Shown piece by piece: positions 1 through 6,238 of a stretch of DNA of 6,238 nucleotides. The notes beneath the pieces are model-generated. The model ran no database searches. It was not told the origin of the DNA and worked only from the letters and a program-made list of their open reading frames with translations. Origin of the DNA: Sphingobacteriaceae bacterium (GTDB taxonomy: Bacteria > Bacteroidota > Bacteroidia > B-17B0 > Aurantibacillaceae); the NCBI GenBank assembly GCA_023251695.1, contig JAHEYE010000014.1, forward strand, positions 1 through 6,238, written 5' to 3'. A program made the position numbers and the translations under genes. The stretch's first letter is position 1; every line of letters begins with the position of its first letter.

Positions 1-2446
1 CAATTGCACGGGTAAAGGCTACGTATAGCAAATTTAAATTATCAAGAAACTGTTCATTTTTTTCCTGCTCGTAAAATTCATTTAAACCGGCATCTGCTAA
101 ACCTTGGGTTAAATTAAACAAACCAACCGGTAGGGGAGAATCGGTTCCGTCTAAATTTACCCAGGCCGGATTCGGTTTATATACCTTCCAATTGGTAAAC
201 GGTAAAATAACAACAGGAAATTCCAAACCTTTTGCTTTATGAACACTCATAACCCGTACAGCATTCATGCCTTCAGGAATTATTAATGAAGCTTTATCTT
301 TTCTTTTATTCCACCAATATAAAAAATCATTTACAGAGCCGGTTTTATTAACCAGATAATCATTTACCTCATCTAAAAAGAAACGGATATACTGCGGGTT
401 ATTTTTTTCAAGCTGTAATTTAGTTATGATTTCAATACAAATATCGAAAATATTTTTTTGATTAAAGGAATGAAAGTTCAAATTAATTCCTGCTGCTTTT
501 AAAACCGGAAATAAATCTCCCCCATGCACCAAATCTGTTACCTTCTTATGAAGATCTTTACTACCCGCAATGTAATTGAGCACCACAGCTGCGCTTATGT
601 CGTCGAACGGATTATTTAAATATGTAAGAAAGGACGTAACGCAATTAATCTCCCGGTTGTTTTTTAGTAGTAAGGAGTCGGAAGAAATAACCGGAATTTG
701 CTGTGCGGTTAAATAATTGGTGCATTGGTTACCCTGTTTATTATTCCGGGAAATAATGCAAATATCACTATAGGAAAAGCCACTCTGCAACGCATTTCGA
801 ATTTGCTTTTCTATGAGTTCAAAGTTTTTGTTATCGAGATCTTCTTTTTCAAGCTCACCGGAATGAACACTTACATAACCGCCTTCCTTGTATCTTAATT
901 TTTGTGCCTGAGAAGAATAAATGGTTTTGAATTCATCTGTGAGGTACTGTTGCGGTAAAAAACTGAAAACATCATTATTAAACTCAACAATATTTTTCAA
1001 ACTCCTGTAATTGGTTTCAAGAACTTCTGCCTTAAAGTTTTGTTGCAAACTAGAGGCCCTTTCATTTAGTATTTGATTTTCTTCAGGATTATTAAGTTCG
1101 GGAAGTATATTAAATTGCTGCACATTGGCATTTCTCCAGCGGTAAATGCTTTGTTTGCCATCGCCAACAATTAAATTGAAACGGCCGTTAGCTAAAGCAT
1201 TATCTACTAATGGCAAAAGATTAAGCCATTGCAGAGTAGAGGTATCCTGAAACTCATCCAATAAATAGTGATTATAGCGTTCGCCCAAACGTTCGTAAAT
1301 AAAAGGAGCAGGTTCTTCAGAAACGACTTTCGCGATTTTCGAATTAAATTCTGAAATAAAAACAATTTGTTCTTCCATCCGGAATTCTTCACTTATTTGC
1401 TGTAGCTCGTTAACCAGAATGAGGGAGTAAATATTTTTTTCTAATAAATTAAACAGACTAAATCTCTTTGCGTTTTCTTCTATAAAAGAAATGGTTTCGG
1501 TAGCTATGCTGTTGAGTTGCGGTGAAATACTATCAATGGCCGCATTTTCGCCGGCGGTGTTTTTCCCGTTATTCCATTTATTTTTGGCAACGCATTCTTT
1601 CAATCGCTTTCCCGTTAATTCTGAAATTTCTTTATAAGTAAAATCCGCCCATTTTTTAAAAGCATTTTGTGGTCCGCTGCTCGTATAATAAAACTGTGCA
1701 TCGGTAAGATCTTTGCTTTTTATTAATTGAAGAGCTACTTCTCCATTTTCTTTTACCCGCTTTTTAAAAGACGAAGTAAATACAAAAAGTTCTCTCTGAA
1801 TTTTTTTTAGATCATCGGCGCTGAATCTCTTTAATTTTTTCAGATGTAGTTCAGCATCTTCTTTTTGAATGATTTCCGTAAACTCCAAAAGTTTAAGTTC
1901 AGGATCCCATGCGTTATTTTCTTCCGCATTCTCAGCCGAATATTTTATCAACAGATCGGTAAGTTCAGTGCTGTCTCCAATCTTTGCCATCAATCCGGAT
2001 ACTACTTTTCTGTAAAAGTCGGCAGTATTGGTTTCAATGCTAAAATTTACCGGTAGTTTTAAATCAAATGCAAAGGTCTTTACAATCTTGTGGGTAAAGC
2101 TATCGATGGTACTGATAGAGAAGTCGGAATAGTTATGCAGGATCTCATTTAAATTGAGTTTAGCGCGTTTTATAATGGTTTCCTTATCAAGACCTGCTTC
2201 TTTACTGATTAAATCAATTAATGCGTCTGCTTTAGGGTTTTGTGCTGAAATAAGTTTTAGTGCATCAATTATCCTTAGCTTCATTTCGGCTGCTGCCTTA
2301 TTAGTGAAGGTAATTGCCAGTATTTTTTTATAGGCCTGCGGACGGACGGAATCGTCGTTTAAAGCTATTTTAAGATATTCTTTAACAAGGGTAAATGTTT
2401 TACCGCTGCCGGCTGAAGATTTATATACAACAAAATTTTTCTGCAC
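1..2446 (-). CDS. UvrD/RecB-like (AddA-type) superfamily 1 DNA helicase, N-terminal 815 residues, cut by window edge
   Basis: Translating the minus strand from 2446 gives 815 uninterrupted codons to the left edge. SF1A helicase motifs appear in order: Walker A AGSGKT (residues 12-17), motif Ia TFTNKAAAEM (46-55), TIDSF (113-117), Walker B DEFQDTS (397-403), motif III VGDGKQSIYRWRN (427-439), motif IV LETNYRS (476-482), motif V VMSVHKAKGLEFPVV (732-746) and motif VI LLYVAFTRAI (806-815). Such proteins are ATP-driven 3'-5' translocases. Relatives of this size (family knowledge: over 1000 residues) work as RecB/AddA in double-strand break processing and usually carry a C-terminal PD-(D/E)XK nuclease, which would lie outside the window. 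The start must be GTG 2446: an in-frame TAA at 2479-2477 lies just upstream, no other standard start lies between, and the next in-frame ATG (residue 55) would lose Walker A. No Shine-Dalgarno is visible. All motifs are intact, so it is probably functional. AddA versus another RecB-like helicase cannot be decided without the C-terminus. Confidence 0.93.
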   Translation of the reverse strand, partial: MQKNFVVYKSSAGSGKTFTLVKEYLKIALNDDSVRPQAYKKILAITFTNKAAAEMKLRIIDALKLISAQNPKADALIDLISKEAGLDKETIIKRAKLNLNEILHNYSDFSISTIDSFTHKIVKTFAFDLKLPVNFSIETNTADFYRKVVSGLMAKIGDSTELTDLLIKYSAENAEENNAWDPELKLLEFTEIIQKEDAELHLKKLKRFSADDLKKIQRELFVFTSSFKKRVKENGEVALQLIKSKDLTDAQFYYTSSGPQNAFKKWADFTYKEISELTGKRLKECVAKNKWNNGKNTAGENAAIDSISPQLNSIATETISFIEENAKRFSLFNLLEKNIYSLILVNELQQISEEFRMEEQIVFISEFNSKIAKVVSEEPAPFIYERLGERYNHYLLDEFQDTSTLQWLNLLPLVDNALANGRFNLIVGDGKQSIYRWRNANVQQFNILPELNNPEENQILNERASSLQQNFKAEVLETNYRSLKNIVEFNNDVFSFLPQQYLTDEFKTIYSSQAQKLRYKEGGYVSVHSGELEKEDLDNKNFELIEKQIRNALQSGFSYSDICIISRNNKQGNQCTNYLTAQQIPVISSDSLLLKNNREINCVTSFLTYLNNPFDDISAAVVLNYIAGSKDLHKKVTDLVHGGDLFPVLKAAGINLNFHSFNQKNIFDICIEIITKLQLEKNNPQYIRFFLDEVNDYLVNKTGSVNDFLYWWNKRKDKASLIIPEGMNAVRVMSVHKAKGLEFPVVILPFTNWKVYKPNPAWVNLDGTDSPLPVGLFNLTQGLADAGLNEFYEQEKNEQFLDNLNLLYVAFTRAI

Positions 2447-2460
2447 TATTATGTAAAAAT

Positions 2461-2493
2461 AAAAAACCCCGTGGGTTTAGCACGGGGTTTTTA
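2461..2493 (-). terminator. Rho-independent terminator after the PorE-like gene, possibly bidirectional
   Basis: A 7-bp GC-rich stem (CCCCGTG at 2467-2473 pairing with CACGGGG at 2481-2487) has a 7-base loop and is flanked by an A-run at 2461-2466 and a T-run at 2488-2492, which can extend the pairing by five A-T pairs. Read on the minus strand, the hairpin is followed by TTTTTT and then ATTTTT. It starts 17 bases after the stop codon of the envelope-protein gene, which suits termination of that transcript. The plus-strand reading also has a T-run of five, but no plus-strand gene is seen. The loop contains the in-frame stop that limits the 5' end of the helicase gene. Confidence 0.9.
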
Positions 2494-2509
2494 TTATATA
2501 ATATGAATA

Positions 2510-4564
2510 TTATTCGCCTTCTTCCTCTTCGCCTGTTACTTTAGGCTTATTGGTAGGAGCTGTTTTAGGAGCATTAGGATCGTTATAATCCCAGTTTACG
2601 ATTCCGAATACAGTACGACGATTCTTTTGGTGCAATGCTTCTTTTTCTTCTTTTGTTTTCGCTTTATTGATTTCTACATCTTTAACTAATAAGCGGGTTT
2701 CTCCAAAACCTTTTGCGCTCATACGCGCTAAAGGAATTTTTTTCTCGTTAGCTAAGTAATCAACACAAGATTGAGCACGGGCCTGAGATAAGATTAAGTT
2801 TTTAGGATCAGAGCCACGGCTGTCAGTGTGAGCTGATAACTGGATAACAATAGAAGGATTATCAATTAAAGTTTGGTATAAGAAGTTTAATGAGTCTTTA
2901 GATTCAGGCTTTAATTCAGCACTACCCAATGCATATAACACAGCAGGGAAACGGATTTCCCTTTCAACCGGTACAACTTCGAAATCTTTCATGAAGTCTT
3001 TAGAATCTTTTTCACCTGCAGTGGTTAAAGCACCCATATCTTTCGATGCTAAGTAACCGTCTTTATAAGTTGAAGAAACAGTTTGCTTACTGGTTTCAAT
3101 AGTAACAGTATAAGAAACGTTTTCTTTTAACTTGAATCCGTATCCACCATCACCGCCTGTAGTAGCATCGTTAATGGTTCCATCACTTCCTTGCATCTTA
3201 ACTTTTGCATTTGAAACAGTTTCCCCTTTACCAATACCTTTGCTTCCGCCGCTTGATACAACTTTACCTTTTAAGTTAAATACCAATGGTGGTAAGTAGA
3301 ACGACCAGATATCATCACTTCCTTTTCCGCCTTCACGGTTAGAAGAGAAATAACCACGTTGTTTTTTACCTTCAAAAGAAATACCGAAATCATCAGCACC
3401 TGAGTTTAAAGGAACTTTTAAGTTTTCAGGAGCTTTGGTGAATTTACCATCAGCGCCAATATCAGCTTTAAATAAATCTAAACCACCCATACCCGGATGT
3501 GAGTTGGAGGAGAAATATAAGATTTTGCTGTCGTCAGAAACATAAGGATACATTTCATCTTGAGCACCGTTAATTTGCGGACCTAAGTTGATTGGTAAGC
3601 TCCAGGTGTTACCTTTTGCATCGTAAATTGTTTTCCAGATATCAAGTCCGCCGAAACCGCCTTTCATACGTGATACGAAATAAACCGTTTTACCATCAGC
3701 AGATAAAGCAGGGTGACCGAATTGAATTGAATCCTGGTTAAAAGGTAATTTAACCGGCTCTGCCCATCCTGAACCTTGTTTCTTAGCCATGTATAACTGA
3801 CAACCTGATTTTTGAGATTTGATCTCAGGACAACGGGTCATTAACATGAAATCACCTTTTTTAGAGATTGCTGCAGCACCATCGTTAAATACGCTTGTAA
3901 CAGCTCCAGCTAAAACAATAGGTGTCGACCATTTACCGTTTTTGTCTAATTTGGTTTCATACATTTTAGAGTGGTTCTGACCGGTAGTAATATCTTGTTT
4001 TTGGTTAACGCCTTCACGGGTTGAAGTAAATACTAAGGTGTTGTATTTTTTATCGGAATAAGTTGGAGAGAAATCTGATTCTTTAGAGTTAATCAAAGCC
4101 ATATTTTCAATCTTGTAACGGCCCGGATTATCTTTCCATTGTTGTGCCAGTTCGCTTGATTTAACGCCTTTATCACCACGAGGATCAGAAGGGGCTAATT
4201 TTTTGAAGTTCTGATATTCAGTAATTGCTTCAGGATATTTACCTTGTGATTTAAGAACATCCGCTAGTCTTACAACAGCCTCAGGATCAGGATATTTAGC
4301 TGCAATAGCCTTTTGGTAATAAGTTTCAGCGCTTTTCATATCGTTTATTTCTTGATATGCGTATGCAGTCCTGAACAAAACTTTAGCTTTCATATCAGCT
4401 TTTTTCACTGATGTATAAGCTGCTTTATAGGCCTCAACCGCTGTAAAGTACTGGTGGTTTTCGAAAGCTAAATCAGCCTTAGCTAATGCTTTCTGAGCCA
4501 TTACAGGTGATGCCATAAAAATAACTGCGCCTGCAATTAATGTAAGTTTGAAGAATGGTTTCAT
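2510..4564 (-). CDS. PorE-like OmpA-family envelope protein (TPR, PD40 propeller, regulatory-like domain, OmpA domain)
   Basis: This complete 684-residue protein starts at ATG 4564 with a signal peptide: K2/K6, a hydrophobic core and a probable cut after VMAQ (about residue 24). TPR-like helices follow (about 25-145; for example AETYYQKAIAAKYPD at 79-93). Five PD40-type blades span about 160-420: SDFSPTYSD (163-171), NDGAAAISKKGD (227-238), GHPALSADGKTVYF (283-296), DEMYPYVSDDSKILYFSSN (336-354) and DDFGISFEGKKQRGYFSSN (391-409). A carboxypeptidase-regulatory-like beta domain lies at about 427-500. The OmpA_C domain (about 536-656) keeps SAHTDSRGS (577-585), LSQARAQSCVDYL (592-604) and NRRT (648-651). 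D581 and R596 match the residues that bind diaminopimelate in peptidoglycan. A short acidic tail (EEEEGE) ends the protein. The architecture matches PorE, a periplasmic part of the type IX secretion system. There is no lipobox Cys; the only cysteines are 245, 255 and 600. The T9SS role is inferred from architecture only, since no por/spr gene is adjacent. Confidence 0.93.
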   Translation of the reverse strand: MKPFFKLTLIAGAVIFMASPVMAQKALAKADLAFENHQYFTAVEAYKAAYTSVKKADMKAKVLFRTAYAYQEINDMKSAETYYQKAIAAKYPDPEAVVRLADVLKSQGKYPEAITEYQNFKKLAPSDPRGDKGVKSSELAQQWKDNPGRYKIENMALINSKESDFSPTYSDKKYNTLVFTSTREGVNQKQDITTGQNHSKMYETKLDKNGKWSTPIVLAGAVTSVFNDGAAAISKKGDFMLMTRCPEIKSQKSGCQLYMAKKQGSGWAEPVKLPFNQDSIQFGHPALSADGKTVYFVSRMKGGFGGLDIWKTIYDAKGNTWSLPINLGPQINGAQDEMYPYVSDDSKILYFSSNSHPGMGGLDLFKADIGADGKFTKAPENLKVPLNSGADDFGISFEGKKQRGYFSSNREGGKGSDDIWSFYLPPLVFNLKGKVVSSGGSKGIGKGETVSNAKVKMQGSDGTINDATTGGDGGYGFKLKENVSYTVTIETSKQTVSSTYKDGYLASKDMGALTTAGEKDSKDFMKDFEVVPVEREIRFPAVLYALGSAELKPESKDSLNFLYQTLIDNPSIVIQLSAHTDSRGSDPKNLILSQARAQSCVDYLANEKKIPLARMSAKGFGETRLLVKDVEINKAKTKEEKEALHQKNRRTVFGIVNWDYNDPNAPKTAPTNKPKVTGEEEEGE

Positions 4565-4596
4565 AGATAGACTTATTACCTTAATATATTAATCCG

Positions 4597-4626
4597 CTAA
4601 AATAAGAAATTATTTAAAAGTGCAAA
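4597..4626 (-). promoter_or_regulatory. Candidate Bacteroidota-type promoter for the PorE-like gene
   Basis: On the minus strand, TTTG (4626-4623) and TATTTTAG (4604-4597) are separated by 18 bases. The Bacteroidota primary-sigma consensus is TTTG, about 19 bases, then TAnnTTTG, so the downstream box differs at one position (TTAG for TTTG). Transcription would begin near 4590, giving a leader of roughly 25-30 bases before ATG 4564. The elements lie just downstream of the oxidase operon terminator, as expected for a separately transcribed gene. In AT-rich DNA such matches can arise by chance. Confidence 0.55.
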
Positions 4627-4636
4627 AATATTTAAT

Positions 4637-4666
4637 AAATAAACCCGCTATTTAGCGGGTTTATTT
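4637..4666 (-). terminator. Rho-independent terminator of the cytochrome oxidase operon
   Basis: A perfect 14-base inverted repeat (4637-4650 against 4653-4666) has the GC core CCCGCT/AGCGGG and A/T-rich outer arms. A practical fold has a four-base loop (4650-4653). It begins 5 bases after the subunit IV stop codon. On the minus strand the downstream arm is T-rich (TTTATTTATT), as needed for intrinsic termination. It marks the end of the oxidase transcript and separates it from the PorE-like gene. Confidence 0.88.
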
Positions 4667-4671
4667 TAGTG

Positions 4672-5142
4672 TTAGTGGTGCTCAGGGCTATGTTCGGGGG
4701 CTGTTTCGTGACCTCCGCCGTGATGCTTGTGAGCCCTTAAATCTTCTTGCTGTTTAACCAATAATTGGTCGATAGGAGTACGGTTTGCGGCTTTACCGGA
4801 ATAGGTACCTTCATTCAGACAAACAAAAATGCAATAAAGCATAAATGTAATATAGGGTCCCAAAATGGTGTATTTGAAGAATTTCACTTCATGACCTAAG
4901 TGCATGAAAGCCATTACGATAAACCCTGCTTTGATAATAGTAAAACCTATAAAGAACACTTTCAGGTAAATGGAGCCTGTCCAGCCTTTGCCAGGGGCTA
5001 TAAAACCAACTACAAGCTCACCAATAGTGATAACAAGCATTATCCAAAACACATTCCAGAGGGTACGGCGTAATTTTTTACCATCTTCCTCGCCATGTGC
5101 GGCCATTTTTTCGTATTCAGGATAGTCGTCATGAAATTCCAT
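4672..5142 (-). CDS. Cytochrome c oxidase subunit IV family protein (caa3-type, small membrane subunit)
   Basis: The 156-residue protein has three predicted membrane helices (about 28-49, 58-80 and 91-110). MHLGHE at 80-85 ends the second helix, as in the prokaryotic subunit IV family (COX4_pro). This subunit has no redox centre; it is thought to help assemble or stabilise the heme-copper oxidase in the inner membrane. The N-terminus is acidic and soluble (DDYPEYEK at 5-12). The C-terminal tail (about 115-156) is also soluble and ends in a stretch with seven histidines between residues 138 and 156. The gene starts 20 bases after the subunit III stop codon, is cotranscribed with it, and is the last gene before the terminator. 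The gap shows no Shine-Dalgarno, which is normal in Bacteroidota. The family call rests on position after two subunit III genes, size, helix count and the MHL motif. Confidence 0.88.
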   Translation of the reverse strand: MEFHDDYPEYEKMAAHGEEDGKKLRRTLWNVFWIMLVITIGELVVGFIAPGKGWTGSIYLKVFFIGFTIIKAGFIVMAFMHLGHEVKFFKYTILGPYITFMLYCIFVCLNEGTYSGKAANRTPIDQLLVKQQEDLRAHKHHGGGHETAPEHSPEHH

Positions 5143-5162
5143 AATGTTTACGTTTTAAGTTT

Positions 5163-5888
5163 TTACAATAAATAAAAGAAGGTAAATACAAACACCCATA
5201 CTAAATCTACAAAGTGCCAATAAAGTCCCACTTTTTCAATCATTTCATAATGACCGCGCTTTTCATAAGTGCCCAGTAATGCATTCATGAAAATAACAAA
5301 GTTGATGACGACACCTGAGAATACGTGGGTACCGTGAAAACCCGTTATGAAGAAAAAGAAATTCGCAAATTGAGGAGCACCGTATTCGTTAACCGTCATG
5401 TTTGCGCCGTAAATAGTTTTTTCAACGTAATTCTGAACTTCCGGATCCCAAACCATGCGCAAAGCACCAACATCTGTACCAACAATGAAGTGATACCACT
5501 CCCAAGCTTGTGAGCCAACGAAAGCCAAACCACCAATGATTGTCCAGAACATCCAGATCAAAACACCGCGTTTATGATTACGATGACCGGCTTCAACGGC
5601 AAGTACCATTGTAACCGAAGACATAATGAGGATGAAAGTCATTAAACCAACATAAGCCAATGGGATATGTTGTTCAACGAAAGGAAAGTGGGTAAATACA
5701 TTTTCAGCTTTTGGCCACACATCAGAATATTTATGACGTATAAAGCCGTAAGCACAAAGCAAACCTCCAAAAGTTAAAGCATCGGAAATAAGGAAAAACC
5801 ACATGAATACTTTTCCGTAACTAAGTCTGAATGGGGATTGGCCGCCGTTCCAGGCTTCTTTTGGATCTATTTCTACTGAATGAGACAT
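5163..5888 (-). CDS. ctaE: Cytochrome c oxidase subunit III (second tandem copy, complete)
   Basis: This complete 241-residue integral membrane protein is subunit III of the terminal heme-copper oxidase, which stabilises proton uptake by subunit I and carries no metal. Five helices are predicted (about 27-50, 76-98, 108-131, 173-206 and 219-241), the form lacking the two N-terminal helices of mitochondrial subunit III. Family signatures are FHGTHVFSG (184-192) and YWHFVDLVWVF (223-233). The first helix reads FLISDALTFG (32-41), with Asp36 where classical subunit III has the DCCD-reactive Glu. A soluble loop of about 40 residues (132-172) joins helices 3 and 4; such a loop is common in Bacteroidota homologues. 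The start ATG 5888 gives a short cytoplasmic N-terminus before helix 1. It follows the first subunit III gene by 33 bases and precedes subunit IV by 20 bases, so all three are probably one transcript. Confidence 0.95.
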   Translation of the reverse strand: MSHSVEIDPKEAWNGGQSPFRLSYGKVFMWFFLISDALTFGGLLCAYGFIRHKYSDVWPKAENVFTHFPFVEQHIPLAYVGLMTFILIMSSVTMVLAVEAGHRNHKRGVLIWMFWTIIGGLAFVGSQAWEWYHFIVGTDVGALRMVWDPEVQNYVEKTIYGANMTVNEYGAPQFANFFFFITGFHGTHVFSGVVINFVIFMNALLGTYEKRGHYEMIEKVGLYWHFVDLVWVFVFTFFYLL

Positions 5889-5921
5889 AGGATTAATAGA
5901 ATTAAATTTTACACTGCAATT

Positions 5922-6238
5922 TTAACGAATAAAATATAAAAACAAAAATAAATATAGCCATAAAATGCTCAAAAAATGCCAGTAAAGGCCACAAAGCTCA
6001 ATACCCAAGGCGTTTTCCGCTGTATATTTCTTCTTTAAAGAATTTATCAACACCACTATGAGCGAAATTATCCCACCAATTAAATGGGCCCAATGTGCCA
6101 AAACGAATAAAATAAAAAAGGAACCTGAAGGATTACTGTATTTGCCACCTAAAACGATGCCATGGTTAAATAAATCCTTCCAGCCGAGATATTGGCAGCC
6201 CATAAAAACAAAACCTAAAATAAGAGTAGCCAAAGTCC
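5922..6238 (-). CDS. ctaE: Cytochrome c oxidase subunit III family protein (first tandem copy), C-terminal part only
   Basis: The reading frame is open to the right edge, so the 5' part is outside the window. The 104 visible residues include three membrane segments: the end of one helix (1-18), a helix at about 39-65 and a final helix at about 82-103. The ending GLYWHFLSILWLYLF (83-97) aligns with GLYWHFVDLVWVFVF of the neighbouring subunit III. NPSGSFFILF (35-44) followed by AHWAHLIGG (47-55) occupies the place of FHGTHVFSG. The loop between the visible helices is much shorter than in the second copy, so this is a divergent paralogue rather than a recent duplicate. A TTG at 6233 could be read as a start, but it lies inside the first visible helix and would leave only half of a subunit III. 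Role: accessory subunit of the same inner-membrane oxidase. Subunits I/II and a heme synthase are expected upstream. Confidence 0.88.
   Translation of the reverse strand, partial: TLATLILGFVFMGCQYLGWKDLFNHGIVLGGKYSNPSGSFFILFVLAHWAHLIGGIISLIVVLINSLKKKYTAENALGIELCGLYWHFLSILWLYLFLFLYFIR

Noticed and set aside
1207..1392. Minus-strand 61-codon open frame within the helicase region
   Set aside because: It lies out of frame inside the long helicase frame, which carries clear motifs in this very segment (DEFQDTS). It is a shadow.
1865..2056. Plus-strand 63-codon open frame
   Set aside because: It is antisense to the helicase gene and has no recognisable domain. The opposite strand is clearly coding.
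1..2446. Helicase as part of a phage-defence system
   Set aside because: UvrD/RecB-like helicases occur in some defence systems, but the visible neighbours are a housekeeping oxidase operon and an envelope gene, and the motif set fits a chromosomal AddA/RecB-type repair protein. The other flank is not visible.
4490..4564. Lipoprotein signal on the PorE-like protein
   Set aside because: No Cys occurs before residue 245, so a lipobox is impossible with this start. An ordinary signal peptide fits.
5325..5513. Plus-strand 62-codon open frame
   Set aside because: It is antisense to the conserved helix 3-4 region of subunit III and its translation shows no family features.
6231..6233. TTG as the start of a 103-residue protein at the right edge
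   Set aside because: The frame stays open to the edge and the TTG lies inside a membrane helix of subunit III. The gene is simply cut by the window.
1..6238. CRISPR array, tRNA/rRNA, insertion sequence or attachment site
   Set aside because: No regularly spaced repeats, transposase fragments or RNA gene sequences were seen. The only clear inverted repeats are the two terminators.

Overview
The window comes from a member of the Bacteroidota, probably an aerobic, free-living one of the Flavobacteriales/Sphingobacteriales/Cytophagales type. Four things support this: an AT-rich sequence, start codons without Shine-Dalgarno sequences, a promoter that fits the Bacteroidota TTTG / TAnnTTTG pattern, and characteristic gene families (tandem cytochrome oxidase subunit III genes followed by subunit IV, and a TPR/beta-propeller/OmpA protein of the PorE type). 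All five recognisable genes lie on the minus strand, so transcription runs from high to low coordinates. The genes at both ends are cut by the window edges.

In transcription order: 6238-4672 is the distal part of a cytochrome c oxidase operon. It holds the C-terminal part of one subunit III-family protein, then a complete second subunit III, then a small subunit IV with a His-rich tail. The gaps are 33 and 20 bases, and a 14-bp perfect inverted repeat just after the last stop codon probably terminates the transcript. These proteins belong to the inner-membrane terminal oxidase (caa3-like). Subunits I and II are expected upstream, outside the window.

At 4671-4565 a compact 107-bp intergenic region holds that terminator and a good candidate Bacteroidota promoter. 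The promoter drives 4564-2510, a 684-residue secreted envelope protein with a signal peptide, TPR repeats, PD40 beta-propeller blades, a carboxypeptidase-regulatory-like domain and an OmpA-type peptidoglycan-binding domain. This is the domain order of PorE of the type IX secretion system, but without a lipobox cysteine. A strong hairpin terminator follows it.

From 2446 to the left edge runs a large open reading frame of at least 815 codons. It has a GTG start and no stop codon in the window. By translation it is a superfamily 1 UvrD/RecB-like (AddA-type) helicase with all the main helicase motifs in order; any C-terminal nuclease domain lies beyond the edge. Its start codon sits only 14 bases past the terminator hairpin of the preceding gene.

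The three groups (respiration, cell envelope, DNA repair) look like ordinary chromosomal neighbours rather than one pathway. I see no mobile element, CRISPR array, RNA gene or defence island, and no convincing undescribed system. The points most worth checking are the PorE-like protein without a lipid anchor, the start arrangement of the helicase, and family-level residue differences in the two subunit III proteins.
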